This document shows, piece after piece, positions 45,236 through 56,965 of a stretch of 64,000 nt of DNA (positions within the stretch are counted from its first letter, which is position 1; every line of letters starts with the position of its first letter). The notes under the pieces are model-generated. The model saw only the letters and a program-made list of their open reading frames with translations. It did not search any database and was not told the DNA's origin. The position numbers and the translations under genes are program-made. Source of the DNA: Reticulitermes speratus (Eukaryota; Arthropoda; Insecta; Blattodea; Rhinotermitidae). Location of the stretch: NCBI GenBank assembly GCA_021186555.1, contig JAJKFL010000039.1, positions 25,717,733-25,781,732 of the forward strand, in the 5' to 3' direction.

Positions 45236-46606
45236 TATCCAGTCTTCTTGTTCTTTAACAGATTTGGTTGCGATAACCAGCTAGCTCTTTAGCGTGCTGG
45301 CATGTTATCAGTTAGTTAGGTATTTATATACTTGTTGGCCCAGCAGATAGATGATTTTCTAGTTATCACTCCAGTTTCTTGACTATACTCGTATAGTTAG
45401 CATGCCAATTCGTTAAATAGCGCTCATATGAAAGCGCTTTTTCATGTAACGTAGAGTGTAGAGTGGGCAGCTAAAACGGCTGGTAAGTTGCAGAAACAAG
45501 AAAGATGCACAAAGAACGAGAGACCTATGGGACCGCAACCTCTTACGCACACACAGACACAGGGTGTAGCCCTAGATGCCACTCAATCACCCTTCGTGAC
45601 GCCACGGGGATTCCCTGAACATCGCACAGCTCTTGGCTGCTTTCTCTTTTACGGGAAAACGAGTTGCTTCTTCGGGCTCTTCCTCGCTGCAGTTCGAGGG
45701 AACAGTGATATACCGGCCTTATATCAGGCCCGTGTCAGTAGGAACAGAGCGCGTTAAACTGATAGCCAAAGCAAACTACACAGGTCAGTCTGTTCCTTAC
45801 TCCAGGGATAAAGTAAACTGTTGTGCACAGTATTTTACTCACTCTTGACGGTTAAGAGGTCGTACATCCTGAGAATGTTTATCGTTCCTCGAAGGTAGCC
45901 AAATCGTATTTACAGCATAAATATTTCTATTCTTAAGGCGCAGGGGTAAGATAAGGCAGTGCTGGAGTACCGTGACATGAAAGTGAGCAAGAATTTTAAG
46001 ACAGAAATCGACGCATTCGTACCATGCGTAGTAGGTGGAGCTGATTGTTAGATTTGCGCTCCGGCTGCTTCCTCACCAGAAAATTTGCCCCTGGTATGAT
46101 GCTTTACCTTGTCTGCAGGTGGAGATGCGCAACGAAAGATGTAAGTCTTATTTTTGTTGTCAGTACAGTTTAGGTTACGTTGCAGTATGAACTGTTAAGT
46201 TTACGTAGCTCAGAGTAAGGTTATTGTGAATGACGAATTAAGGAGACACACGTGCAATTGTAGTGGCGTAATTTAATGTACGCTCACAAAACGTGTGTCG
46301 AAGGACCGAATAAAATCATTAAATATTCTAACGCAGTGTAGTCAGTGCTGCAGGGAGATTCGAAATTGGACTATAAATATCCGGAAGTTCATTCGTTTTC
46401 TACGCTCATTAAGTTACATATATACAGAGTCGGAGACTGCAACTTTATTGATGTTCTGTATGGGTGTGAAACATGGTATCTCATATCCAAGTTAAGGACC
46501 TAATCCCTACATTGACGATGTCTGGGAAGGTTGTCCTGGGAAGAATATTGAGTAGCTTTCTCTACAGGAAGTTCTTTACTCCTGCTACTAAACACACAAA
46601 ACACAA

Positions 46607-47150
46607 GTCAAATTAAATTCAGGGTTGCCATAGAAAAAGCAGCATTCAACAAAAAGAAGGCTCTTCTCACCAGCAAATTAGACTTAAATATTAGGAAGAA
46701 ACTAGTAAATTCTACATTTGGAGCATAGCGTTTTATGGTGCTGAAACTTGAACAATTCGGAAAGCAGATCAGAATTATCTGGAAAGTTTTGAAATGTGGT
46801 GCTGGAGAAGAATGGAGAAGATCAGTTGGACCGATCGTGTGAGAAATGAAGAAGTATTACACAGAGTCAAGGAGGAGAGGAATATCCTACATACAATAAA
46901 AAGAAGAAAGGCTAACTGGATTGGTCACATCTTTTGTAGGAACTGCTTTCTAAAACACGTGATTGAAGGAAAGATAGAAGGGAAGATAGAAAGGACGGGA
47001 AGACGAGGGAGATAAGTAAGCAGCTACTGGATGACCGTAAGAAAATGAGAAGATACTGGAAATTGAAAGAGGAAGCATTGGATCGCACTGTTTAGAGAGC
47101 TCACTTTGGAAGAGGCTGTGGACCAGTCGTTAGACAGACTACATGATGAA
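46607..47150 (+). pseudogene. RTE-A 3' fragment with broken frame
   Basis: Matches about 540 bp of the 3' coding end of RTE-A from the ttgccatagaaaaagcagc position to the agacagactac end. Residues such as MWCWRRMEKISWTDRVRNEE are still readable, but a single-base loss near 46710 and stops (for example gggagataag near 47010) break it. Intermediate in divergence between the 5824 and 44995 copies. Confidence 0.9.
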
Positions 47151-47896
47151 TGTTAGTTGATAGAGGTTTTAAGTAATAATGTAGGAAGAAAATGGAGAAC
47201 ATGCCTTTCAAATCACACTACAAAGTGTGGGTCCATACAATCGACACTTTTTGACGATTCGCCGTGGGAAATGTCGCCTCTCTCTAAGGCCACCCTGTAA
47301 TACATGTGTGTATAGCTTGCTGCAGACGTAAGTTACTTTGTTCTCAGTTAGACGCGAGGCAATGAAAAGGCGATGTGATGGATTTCACGACCCCAGTGGG
47401 TGCCCTCAATTCCAAGCCCGGAATTCAGTTAGTTTCCTCCCCAGACTGCTTCGCGCTCCGTGCACCCAGTTACTTGCCCCACCACTCTGTCCAGGAAGGG
47501 AAAAAATTAAGGAAACAAAAATCACGAAGCAGATTCCGTGGGCTCAATAAAATATGTGACTTTGGTGATATAGAGTCGAGTGCCTTTCATTGTAATTACT
47601 TTTTCATTTACGTTTTTAGCAGTTACCTAATTCCCCAAGCTATACATCCTGAAGGTATATAGGGGAAGTGGAGGCAAAGCTCTACGCATTCTTCATCTTG
47701 TTAGTAGATTGAGATTATTGGATATTGTCGCGCTCTAGCCGCTTTACCCCCTAGGAAATAACCATAGGTGATCATTAGATGGGTAGACCGATTGACCCCC
47801 AGAGCTGATTTTCGTCTTCTGGCATGAAAAACGGTCACTTATCTTGCTTCCGTCGTTTCCGGGAATTGAAGCGGCAATGGTTTGGTCATGTCAGTC
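47151..47896. other. Intergenic, nothing recognised
   Basis: Short open frames only. Confidence 0.35.
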
Positions 47897-48086
47897 ATGA
47901 GATCTGCGCTCTTCTGGGATATTATGCGGCGTCGTGTGGTAATTGTTTACCGATGTTTCGTGACAACGTGTCGGTCCCATCCTCACGGGTCAAGAGTCCG
48001 AGTAGGAACTGACACGTTTTCCCGAAACGTCGGTAAACAATTACCACACGACGTCGCGTAATATCCCAGAAGAGCGCAGATCTCAT
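47897..48086. mobile_element. HHIR-3: 64-bp-arm inverted-repeat element
   Basis: Arms 47897-47960 and 48023-48086 match at 61 of 64 positions when one is reverse-complemented. The inner ends carry outward-facing hammerhead-like blocks. Left, minus strand: GUGAGGA at 47986-47980 and GAAA at 47959-47956. Right, plus strand: GAAA at 48024-48027 with the site GUC before 48032, its core box decayed. Confidence 0.92.
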
Positions 48087-48565
48087 CAACATCGCGGCGG
48101 AAGCCTGAAATCATGTCAGTCGTATTGGTATCGTGCATAAATTTCTCAATACGCATGAATAAACATCAGAGTAAATTCGAAATAGTTCATTTTAAGGACA
48201 GTACGTCCAGGCCTAATTGACATGCATTTGCGACGTCCCAGTACAATTCAAACTCGAACGTTAACTACTGTTAGAGGGGGTAATTAATATAGCGTAAGTG
48301 AACGCTGTCTGCCATTATGGAGCTACAGTCCATAGCGACTCAGAATCTATCGTTTTCCGGAATCATGAATATTATGTGTAGGCTGTGTAGTAGGCCCACT
48401 TAAAGGGGGAATTGGCCCGTCGCAAGGATTAAACCTACGTCTAACATTTTTAACTTCTCAAACAGGAAAAACAATCGACTTGTGATACCAAATACGTTGT
48501 TTTATGGGCTTAAAACGAAAATGGTGTAACTACATTGCAGTACTTATATTCCTAGTTAACATGCA
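48087..48565. other. Intergenic, nothing recognised
   Basis: No domain or repeat match. Confidence 0.35.
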
Positions 48566-48577
48566 TTTTCCTGTACA

Positions 48578-48856
48578 GGTACAGTTCTCCCTAGAACATG
48601 CCACGAAGGCCCAGAGGGGGAGTAGAGGTATAGCTCTACTCTTTCTTTAACCTCGGCACTAGATGAGGGTGGGTTGTCAACTCCACGCCCCGACCGCTTT
48701 ACCCCCGGGAAAGAGACCCGGTACCCATTGTATAGGAGGCTGTGTAGGCCCCAGGGCCGATCTGGACGGCTGCGGAAAATTTCGCCCCCACCGGGATTCG
48801 ATCCCCGGACCGTCCAGCCCGTAGCGAGTCACTATACCGACTACGCTATCCCGGCC
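48578..48856 (-). mobile_element. SINE family S2 copy
   Basis: The reverse complement is a full S2: ggccgggatagcgtagtcgg, B box ggggatcgaatcccgg, central domain and 3' part. Exact 12-bp TSD, ttttcctgtaca, at 48566-48577 and 48857-48868. Confidence 0.94.
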
Positions 48857-49049
48857 TTTTCCTGTACACTGTATTATATGTTTTATTAAACAGACTCATC
48901 GACAGTATATACCGACAGTATATACCGACAGTATCTGTAACTGTTCAGACACAATTTCTCCAACTGGCCGTTTCTTATATAGACCTATAATTTCTGCAAG
49001 AATACCGTAGTAACGGAACCTTATAACCGTAATTGTATTACTCCTTGCC

Positions 49050-49260
49050 CTCAAGCACCACGTCCTGAAGACGTATGGGGGAGCGAAGCTATAACTCCAT
49101 GCAGACTTAACCTCGGCACCACATGCAGTTGAGCGTTGAGCTTCACGCACGATAGCTTTGCTTGCGGGGAAAGGGCCCTCGGTAGCTAGGTGATAGGAGT
49201 CGGGGTGAGCCACAGAGCCCGTCCGAAACCTGTTACAAAAAATTATAGCCCTGCCCTCAA
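49050..49260 (-). mobile_element. Diverged S2-like SINE
   Basis: Blocks cttaacctcggcaccaca, gttgagcttcacgc, gcggggaaagggccc and ggtgataggagtcggggtga align in order with the reverse complement of S2, but the head is not recognisable. Confidence 0.55.
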
Positions 49261-49969
49261 TCCAACCCTGATTTTCCGGTCGACCACACAGTGCAGTCCT
49301 TGATACAGGTGTGCGGCACTAAACACTTGTGTATGACGAACACGTCTTTACCACTGTGGCGACAAAGAGTGGACGTTTGTTAGAAAACCCTTTTTCAGAA
49401 CACAGTGGTCGCACATCTGTCTTAAAGTATATGAGTAAATGTGTTTCTAATTCTAGTAACGTGAAGTACACCCGTTAGAATAGGCATGTTTTGAAATTCC
49501 TTCCTTAGACGGAGAGCTGACTTTCGAACTGTAGAACAAAAGCAATAATGAAAGATCTACCTACTTCCAAAACGAATCCTGTAAACTTTAAAATATTGTG
49601 AGAAGTATATTTAAAGATTCCGTACTAACAAATTATATCTAACATTCTTTGCATGTGGGTATTGCTTTGTCAGCTGCGAGGAGGGCCCGTAACACATTTG
49701 TTTGACACAAGCGCACATCATATAGTCCTAACCGATCGAAGAAAACAGCAGTTCCCTAACGTGATGCCATCAACAGGCTGCAAAGTCACGCTAGTCTGAG
49801 TTGTACATTGGTTACAGAATCCTTAACGGATTCTTCCGAATTTGCCACTTTTGAGACTTCAGATCTAAAAGAGGATATTTGGAGATAATACACTGTAGAG
49901 TTTTGCTGTGAGGTGGAAATAGTTGAAAGAGTTAGAGAATTAAGTTAGCACAAATATTCTCCAACACAT
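49261..49969. other. Intergenic, nothing recognised
   Basis: No domain or repeat match. Confidence 0.35.
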
Positions 49970-50205
49970 TCCGAGCGGCTCTGGGGCCCAATCGGCCTGC
50001 TATTCAATGGGTACCGGGGTTCTTTCCAGGAGGTAAAGCGGCCGGGGCGTGATGTTGACCACTCACCTAAATCTAGCGCCGAGGTTAAGAATTAGTGGAG
50101 CTAAACCTCCTCCCCAGAAGCCGGGATAGCGTAGTCGGTACAGTAACTAGGCTACGGGCTTGGCAGTACGGGGTTCGTACCTTCTGCCCACACAGTGTAT
50201 TTATG
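49970..50205 (+). mobile_element. S2 tail joined to a second S2 head
   Basis: 49970-50110 is an S2 body and 3' end (gggtaccggggttctttcca, ggtaaagcggccggggcg, ctagcgccgaggttaa). It is followed directly at about 50114 by an S2 head (gccgggatagcgtagtcggt, weak B box ggggttcgtacctt). The tail-then-head order suggests a tandem or nested pair. Confidence 0.7.
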
Positions 50206-50628
50206 TGTTCTGTATGGATCTCAGAAAAACCAGTGATTATTTGCCTATACAGCATTAACTGGTTTTGATAACTGAGAAGGAATGTGTTCACTGTTCGGTG
50301 CGAGCTGAATATTTAAATGTAATCCGGATTAATCTTAGTTTTCAAATATTTAATGCTACACTAACAGTAGCGTGGCTAGGAGTAACATATACCTGCTGCC
50401 ATCTTACCTTGGTAATTCCACGATAGTGTTTTACATATCTGTTCAAAATCGTCTTTCATAATTCATCATACAATTCGACGCTGTAGTCTGAGTCACTGAC
50501 AGCATCTTAAAATAATTCACGGGAGAAATATCCGGCTTCTTGAACAGTTGGTATAAGTTAAGTTGCCACATAACATTTCTGCTCTTACGGATCTCACAGA
50601 GGTCCATCACAGAGTTGAAGAAAGGCAG
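50206..50628. other. Intergenic, nothing recognised
   Basis: No domain or repeat match. Confidence 0.35.
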
Positions 50629-51045
50629 CTATCGGGTAAAGGTTTTGTCTTCTTGAAATAATGAAATTTTGTTTTTAAGAATTTTCCGAATATCAAACTG
50701 TGCTAGGTCTACCAGGCAAATGCAGCTAATTTTCCAGTCAGGCTTTTTAAACCGATATTTATGTATTTTTTCCGCCACGTTTGCAAAGTACGTAGGTGCT
50801 TCGTCTAAACATCTGTTTTGTATTCCGAGCGGTGGTTCAAAAATCAGTGTTTTAGTATTTCTGATAAGAGTATGTGTTCGGGAGACCCAGACTACAATGG
50901 ACATAGAGTATGCGCAGCTATGTGTTTTACAGGATGCAGCTGTTATCCTATCCCTGAGCACGGCAGCTTTATCATACAGAGACCCTGCATCTGCCGGGAC
51001 CTACCGTAACAGATTCTGATCAGGGGCACGATAAAAGGGACACCT
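50629..51045 (-). other. Opposed open frames, possible decayed transposon
   Basis: The minus-strand frame of 110 codons starts LRDRITAA, which recalls the RDRIT of the transposase remnant at 11666, and it lies next to a terminus-like aaaagggacaccttg string (51034-51048). The usual RxDxCRxTxGAHIE ending is absent or unrecognisable. Weak. Confidence 0.2.
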
Positions 51046-51049
51046 TGTA

Positions 51050-52687
51050 ATAAAATAAAGAATTAATCGAGAGGAAGCTTATAGAAGTTTGCAATATGTC
51101 AAAAGGCTGCTAAACCACTGTTTTTCGTTCTGTGTCTGATGAAGTCTCGTGTAAGTTTGCGAACCAGCAGGTGGCACGTAATATGGCAGTCATCAAAGTG
51201 GGAAATCCCCCCAAAAAAGCTTCTAAATACCTTGCTGCCGACAAGAAGGGGAACACGACTAAAAACCCCTCCCCGCGGGGGTCATGAAGCCAAGTGAGGA
51301 CGGTGGTCGAGTTAGGTGCTCCGCTGGGGACGTTTAAGGACTCACATGTGAAGTGAAGTGACCATTACAGCTGCACCCGCACCGCCAGCCATAGAAACTG
51401 TCATCTACGATCCAAGCAAGAATATTGACGTAACAATTTGATTGAGACAGTTGCATTAACAGAAGTGTCACGATTTGTGCCGTGTGCCTAAATTTGTTAG
51501 CATAAGCCAGCACCAAGAATTTCCCAGCATAACTCTTAAGCCAACTGTCCTCTCGCACAGATTTATACTTCCACGTATCTATTTGTATCATGATTGTTGC
51601 TGTTATTTTCTTTTATTTCTAAGATATACTTATTATTTAATGACAGATTATACAGGCCTGTACGTTAAGTTGTCGGATGTAATCGCAGTGTTTCGCATCG
51701 TAGCCGTGTTTGCAATTTTTCTCTTGCAATCAATAATTCATCGATATATATTAATGTTTCATAGTATTCATAATTTATCTCCTAAAATTTGACATATGTG
51801 TAACTAACGGTTTTAAGGTATCGCTACGAAACCGAAAAACAAAACCACATTTGGCATGCTATTTTATATTCTCCAAAAATATAGCTACAGAGTAGGTGTT
51901 CTGTGTATCAGAAGGGAGTTGAGTCGCAGACATGGAGCAGGACAAAGGTGTTGCCGGTTCATTTTGATGTGAACGAAAATTCATAATGCATACCGAAATT
52001 TTTGCTAAGGAGTTAATGATAAACTCCTTAACTGAACGTCCTTAAAACGCGGAGTTATTTAAATTGCGTTTCTTTAGCGGAGTACAAGCTGTGTCTGAAC
52101 GAAACACTCAACTGCTGCGAAGTGTGGCTGACAAAGTGCTGCTGAAATACTTTGTAGCATTTTGTAAACTCTCCCCTTTTAATTGTTTCGAAAAAAAGGG
52201 CAAACTGAACGGTTTGATTAGACTAATCAACCAATGAACAGACTGTCTCCTGCTCTGTCAGCACTTAGAGTGCCTTGTGTCATGAATCCACAACTACATG
52301 GAGAGTGTTTTCATGTGTTCACTCTCTCACGTTGGCATGTTACTTGCATTGAATTAGAGTACAGGCCAGCAGGTCGTTCGCAAGAGACCTTAAGCAGAAA
52401 AGCAGTGGGCGACGTGCCCAGATCAGGAATGCCCATTTCCATACAGTGATTCAGTCATGAGACCAGTGTGACTGTGAGGGAAGAAGCATTGCATGCCCTT
52501 TAACATTATGAACAATAGAAGAGGAAGGGACAAACTGGGTTAGTAGATGTCACACAGACACAGCAAGCACCTGACATTTGAATCATGCTTGCAAAGGCCG
52601 AGGACACTATTGTTCCATAAAGCAATCAAAATAGGAAATGGAAAATAGGCATGCTTTTCCCTGATTTCATATCGCATTTATGCACGG
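51050..52687. other. Intergenic, nothing recognised
   Basis: Open frames up to 105 codons without a domain. Confidence 0.35.
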
Positions 52688-52701
52688 TAAATGGTATAAG
52701 C

Positions 52702-53005
52702 GGGGGCACGCGGTGGCGCATTTGGTTAAGGCACTGCTTTGCAAGCCGGAAGGTCGCGGGTTCGAGTCCCGATGGTGTCATTGGAATTTTTCATTGACAT
52801 AATCCTTTCGGTCGCATTGTTGTCCTTGGGTCGACTCAGCCTCTAACAGAAATGAGTACCAGGAATATTTCCTGGGGGTGAATGTGGCCGGTGCGTAGGG
52901 CTGACAACCTTACCACCTTCATGTGCCGATTGTCTAGAAATCTGGGAGCCTCAACCTCCTGGAACCCTAAGAGCCTGTCCAGGCCTGAAATGGGATTGCT
53001 TGCTT
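52702..53005 (+). mobile_element. SINE family S4, complete reference copy
   Basis: tRNA-like head with A box (gcgcatttggttaaggc) and B box (gcgggttcgagtcccga), body with a core shared with S2 (actcagcctctaacagaa, gagtaccaggaatatttcct, ggtgaatgtggccggtgcgt, gctgacaacc), and a tail of ttgc repeats. A 14-bp TSD with one mismatch: taaatggtataagc (52688-52701) and taaatggtacaagc (53006-53019). Confidence 0.93.
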
Positions 53006-53019
53006 TAAATGGTACAAGC

Positions 53020-54304
53020 ATCAAGCAGAGACCGGGAGTGTCAATTTCTTTGTGCTTTATTTAATGGCTTTCTTATAACATAAAGACTTTGTTTGAATTT
53101 AGCTTGAGAGTTAAAGGAAAATATGAAATCCTCTGTCATGTTGCCAATATTCATGGTTGAGATCCAAATCTGGGAATCCCGGAATACGAAAAACAAATGC
53201 TATAGGGATCATTTTCGATCCTCTCACGTCACAGATTTTATTTTGACACTCTACAAGTTTAAATTATTTAACTATTTCGTTCATTAGATGTACATACACA
53301 GTTCTGGTTGATGAATTGTAAGTAAGAGATTAGCACACGACACTAGGGTGTGATACACATGGCTCAGACTGCGGTCTATCGGCAGGCCCTTCTGTGCACG
53401 GTAATGTGGTTAGAGAAAAATGAAAGTGAGGGGAATTTATTCTTCGTTACCAGCTAATCGACTGCTAGTTTTTGCAGAACTCTATACGGTAGGCAATCAT
53501 CTATACACCCTTAATTAAAACGGGAGAAGGGGATTAATCAAGAGAGAAATGCCATTAATTTATACACATATATCTAAATTAGTAGGGTCTTTTAGACGAG
53601 AAAAAAAAGTTATTTCGTGTATTTCTTAAACATATTTTCCTCTTAATATTATCTTCAATATCCAACAGTCTCTCTTGTCGTTAGGGCGCTCTGGTTTAAA
53701 TATTGCAAATGATGCATTCAAAATGCCACTTTGAAAACATTTATGTGAATAATAAACCGGAAAAACCTGTCCAGGAAATTACAAAAGGGGGGAGAGAGAG
53801 ATGCGGCTGTCTCATCTAACTTAATATGTCGGTATGACAATGATGATGGTGATGATGATGATTTGGCTTGATGGTGAAAATGGCTCCCTGGATTACTGGG
53901 CTGTCACGTGTCAGATTACGGGCGGCTGATATTGTCAGTAGAGCGCTGAGGATGGGGAGGCTCACATAGAGGAAACGGGGACGATTCAAATTCAACTGAC
54001 TGTCGCGTTCCTTCTGTAATGACAACAGTTTGAAGTGGTGCGTCCGGGAATTTCGTTAGATTGGAAATAGATGTGAAAAGCCGTATAAGCCTATTAGAAG
54101 GCGTTATCGATTGTAGCAGTTTTACACGTGTTAGAACGGGGATAGTTGTCAATGACTATCGTAAATTGGAATCTTACGCGGTTAATAGATGTCCGTTTTG
54201 TTCTGTGCTTTCCCGTGTTATCCTACAAAGGTAAATGTTGTGAAATGGGCAAATCCCTAAAAATAATTTTTCAAAAGTACTTTAACATGTAACACTATTT
54301 TGTG
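53020..54304. other. Intergenic, nothing firm
   Basis: A GATGAT run lies near 53840-53862. The minus-strand frame 53816-54025 has a hydrophobic segment but no family match. Confidence 0.35.
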
Positions 54305-54560
54305 GGTTACGCGGTTGCGTTACAAGCCGGAAGGTCGCTGGTTCTGTTCTTGATGGGGTCATTGGATTTTTCATTAACTTAATCCTTTCGGCGGCACTAT
54401 GGCCCTTGGTTAGATTCAGCCTCTAACAGAAATAAGTACCAGGATGCTGACAACCTTGCCACCTTCGTGTGCCCATTGTCTAGAAATCCTGGGAGTATCA
54501 ACCTCCTGGAGCCCTAGTAGCCTGTCCAGGCCTCTAATGGGATAGCGTCACGTTACCTTG
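54305..54560 (+). mobile_element. SINE family S4 copy with internal deletion
   Basis: The head is shortened (acgcggttgcgttacaagcc). After gaaataagtaccagga the core is deleted up to tgctgacaacctt, then the S4 3' part is present. The deletion removes the domain shared with S2. Confidence 0.8.
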
Positions 54561-54691
54561 TTTTGTAAAATTTGCTTAAATCTCTTTATTTGAAAATTGT
54601 TATCTATCAGTTATTAAGCAAGATTTACAATTACTCCATAATACACTTGTTTGAACGCTAAACTGGAATATGTCAAACGACTGAAGAACGC

Positions 54692-55190
54692 GGGCCGGGA
54701 TAGCTCAGTCGGTATAGCGACTCGATACGGGCTTGATGGTCCGGGGATCGGGCCGATCCCAGTGGTCGTGCCGTCTAAGGCGTGGGTCTACGGCCGCTCG
54801 CTTGCTGGGATTGTGGGTTCGAATCCCGCCGGGGGCATGGATGTTTGTGTTGTGTTTGTTGTATAAAGACAGTAGTATCGAACATAAAAGTGACATGAAG
54901 GACAGGAGGATTTAAAAGTACAAAATGGATCAAAGGAGAAAAAAAAGGGACAGAAAAAAAAATCCAGGTGGGGGCGAGGTTTTTTGAACCCGTCCAGACC
55001 GGCCCTGGGGCCCACTCAGCCTCCTGTAAATGGGTATCGGGTCTCTTTCCAGGGGGTAAAGCGGCAGAGGCGTGACTTTGACCACCCACCACCATCTAGA
55101 GCCGAGGTTAAAGAAAGAGTATAGCTATACCTCTACTCCCTGTCTGCGCCTTCTTGGCCTGTTCTAGGGTGAATATTGCACTTTACTAGG
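54692..55190 (+). mobile_element. SINE family S2 copy split by a chimeric SINE
   Basis: The head (gccgggatagctcagtcggt, ggtccggggatcg) stops at 54750 and resumes at 54961 with aatccaggtgggggcga, so the break lies inside the B box. The rest of S2 is well preserved (ctcagcctcctgtaaatggg, tctctttccagggggtaaag, gccgaggttaaagaaagagt). Confidence 0.9.
54751..54962 (+). mobile_element. Chimeric SINE: S1 head, unrelated tail
   Basis: A clean S1 head (ggccgatcccagtggtcgtg; B box gggttcgaatcccgcc; gggggcatggatgtttgtgt) gives way at about 54855 to sequence absent from other S1 copies (agacagtagtatcgaacata, gtgacatgaaggacagg), ending in an A-rich tail. No TSD is visible at the break in S2. Confidence 0.8.
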
Positions 55191-56433
55191 AAGCACGCAG
55201 TTCATTATATTCTGAAATAAGTTTTTGCAAGGTTAGATCTATATCAGTAATAAAATAATTTCGACATTCTTTGCCCAGAAGGGTGAAAATCAATAATATA
55301 AAGATCAAATAACCATCTGTAAATTCTATTTACTACAAAAGAGAACTTATACCCACGATTAAAATGTTACGAAATGCACAAAAGTGTTATTACGTCGCTA
55401 TTTAGTAAAATGTAGTTCAATTTATGGTCAGTTTTTAGGTGTTCTGTTTCAAAGTACATAAATATATAATGTGTGGTTGATAGTGTCGTCAAATAACCTA
55501 CGAACAAGCATGACAGTCATTGGACACTGTTATGCACTTATCGAAACAAATATCATGGCGCCTATCGAACAAAATTCTCCCAACACGCATGACATTGACA
55601 GACACAAATGCATTATAATGACCCGGCAATTACTGAAACCGAATATAACGAAATTACAGTGTGGTCAAATGTCAAAAGCTTCGCTTCGATACTGCAGCAT
55701 GATTGCGAGTGACGGCCCTTCGGTTTTGACAAGTGAACCGGGACTGTTTTGCTGTTTCATGAGCTTAAACAGCAGCGGAAATTGAATGGGCGAAATGTTC
55801 AATGTGGCATAGTTATTATTGGTAATATTATATAGGTAATTAAACAGGATTAGAATACGAATAAAACAGTTATAGCAGATTTCGGAAGAGTATCGCCATA
55901 GTTACAGCGATAAAAACGTGCGTACTTTGCTGTCGTCGCTGTCCTGTAGCTTAAAGCTGGTTACACTTGTCATTTGTTTTTAGCAATAGAGTATAGAGAA
56001 TCTAATACCCCCATAGTCAGTAAAGTAATACTTGTATCGTTTAGTTGATTACAAAAATCGGAACACTTTGCGAGAATGTTTTTTTTAGCACCTTTCATTT
56101 TGCTAAGCAAGAACTATTTTTCAGTTAATGATCATTAACACGATACTTTGTGCCAGTACAAATACAGCTGAAAAATACGGGTACATACAGCAGGATTGTA
56201 TAGTATCGTGTTTCGCTAAGGAAGTCACCGGGTTCGCAGCCTGTCTGCGCTAGCTTCGCTACATGTTTTGCATATGAAATGCATCTACAAATAAGCACAT
56301 GAAGTGTAAGTGTAGTTTTTGGTAGTTTTAGTTGTTTCTAAGTTCGTTGACATTCACATGTAACCAGGACATTTGAATGTACACAATGTACACAGTTGTG
56401 AGGAATTTCAGACTTCTGTGACGGTGTAGTTAA
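55191..56433. other. Intergenic, nothing recognised
   Basis: A gtcgtcaaataacc string near 55482 echoes the end of S5. Nothing else recognised. Confidence 0.35.
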
Positions 56434-56466
56434 GGCCTTCGCACTTCTGGGATATTACGTATTTGG

Positions 56467-56511
56467 TTAGCGACGTTTCGAGATGGCTTATCGGTCTCAT
56501 CTTCAAGGGTC
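56467..56511 (-). ncRNA. Hammerhead-like block, left arm of HHIR-4
   Basis: Minus strand: UUGAAGA (56506-56500), stem II with GAGA against UCUC, GAAA (56479-56476), stem III ACGU and a GUC site (cleavage predicted after 56472). The first core base is U instead of C. Confidence 0.45.
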
Positions 56512-56530
56512 AGGCAGTGCAAGAAGACTG

Positions 56531-56580
56531 GTTGACCCTTGAAGATAGGACCTATATGATTTCCCGAAAGGTCGGCAACA
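56531..56580 (+). ncRNA. Hammerhead-like block, right arm of HHIR-4
   Basis: UUGAAGA (56539-56545), GAAA (56566-56569), GUC site before 56574. Stem I can pair GUUG with CAAC and CC with GG. Stem II is weak (GGA against UCC). First core base U instead of C. Confidence 0.4.
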
Positions 56581-56659
56581 AACTGCCAATCAACACTGGG
56601 TAGTATTTCAGAAGGAGCGAAGGTCCCAGATACCAAATTAATTAACAAATTTATATTTA

Positions 56660-56965
56660 TAAAAGAAGCCGCCAAGATATCGTATTCGTTATAGTGACTA
56701 GGCTACTGTCTGAAAAACTGGAAACGTGGTTTGATTCCCGGCAAATATAAAAGAAAACTCTCTTCTCCAAAACATCCAGAATGGCCCTGAAGTCCGTCCA
56801 GCCTCCTATTCAGAGACTACCGCCAGCTGTCTCTTCGGGAGTAAAGATTCCGGGCCGTGAAGCTCACCGCTCATCTCCATTTAGTGCTGAGATTAAAATG
56901 GGTGGAGCTATACCACCACTTCCCCATATGCTTCCTTGGCATGCACGTGCACGACTGTACCTATG
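56660..56965 (+). mobile_element. Diverged S2-like SINE
   Basis: Blocks ggtttgattcccggc (B box), tccagaatggccctgaagtc, cagcctcctattcagag, gagtaaagattccgggcc and tttagtgctgagatta follow the S2 order with many substitutions. Confidence 0.65.

Larger units (their letters stand above)
56434..56625. mobile_element. HHIR-4: inverted-repeat element
   Basis: Outer arms (ccttcgcacttctgggatat near 56436 against the reverse complement of cagaaggagcgaagg near 56610) enclose two outward-facing hammerhead-like blocks. The centre also forms an inner palindrome of atcttcaagggtca and tgacccttgaagat. Confidence 0.85.

Noticed and set aside
50629-50961. Decayed Tc1/mariner transposase on the minus strand
   Set aside because: Only the RDRIT string and a vague spacing resemble the family; the diagnostic ending is missing. 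Kept as a low-confidence feature only.
53816-54025. Secreted peptide with a signal-like hydrophobic segment
   Set aside because: Single short frame ending in a His run from a GAT-type repeat; no family match.
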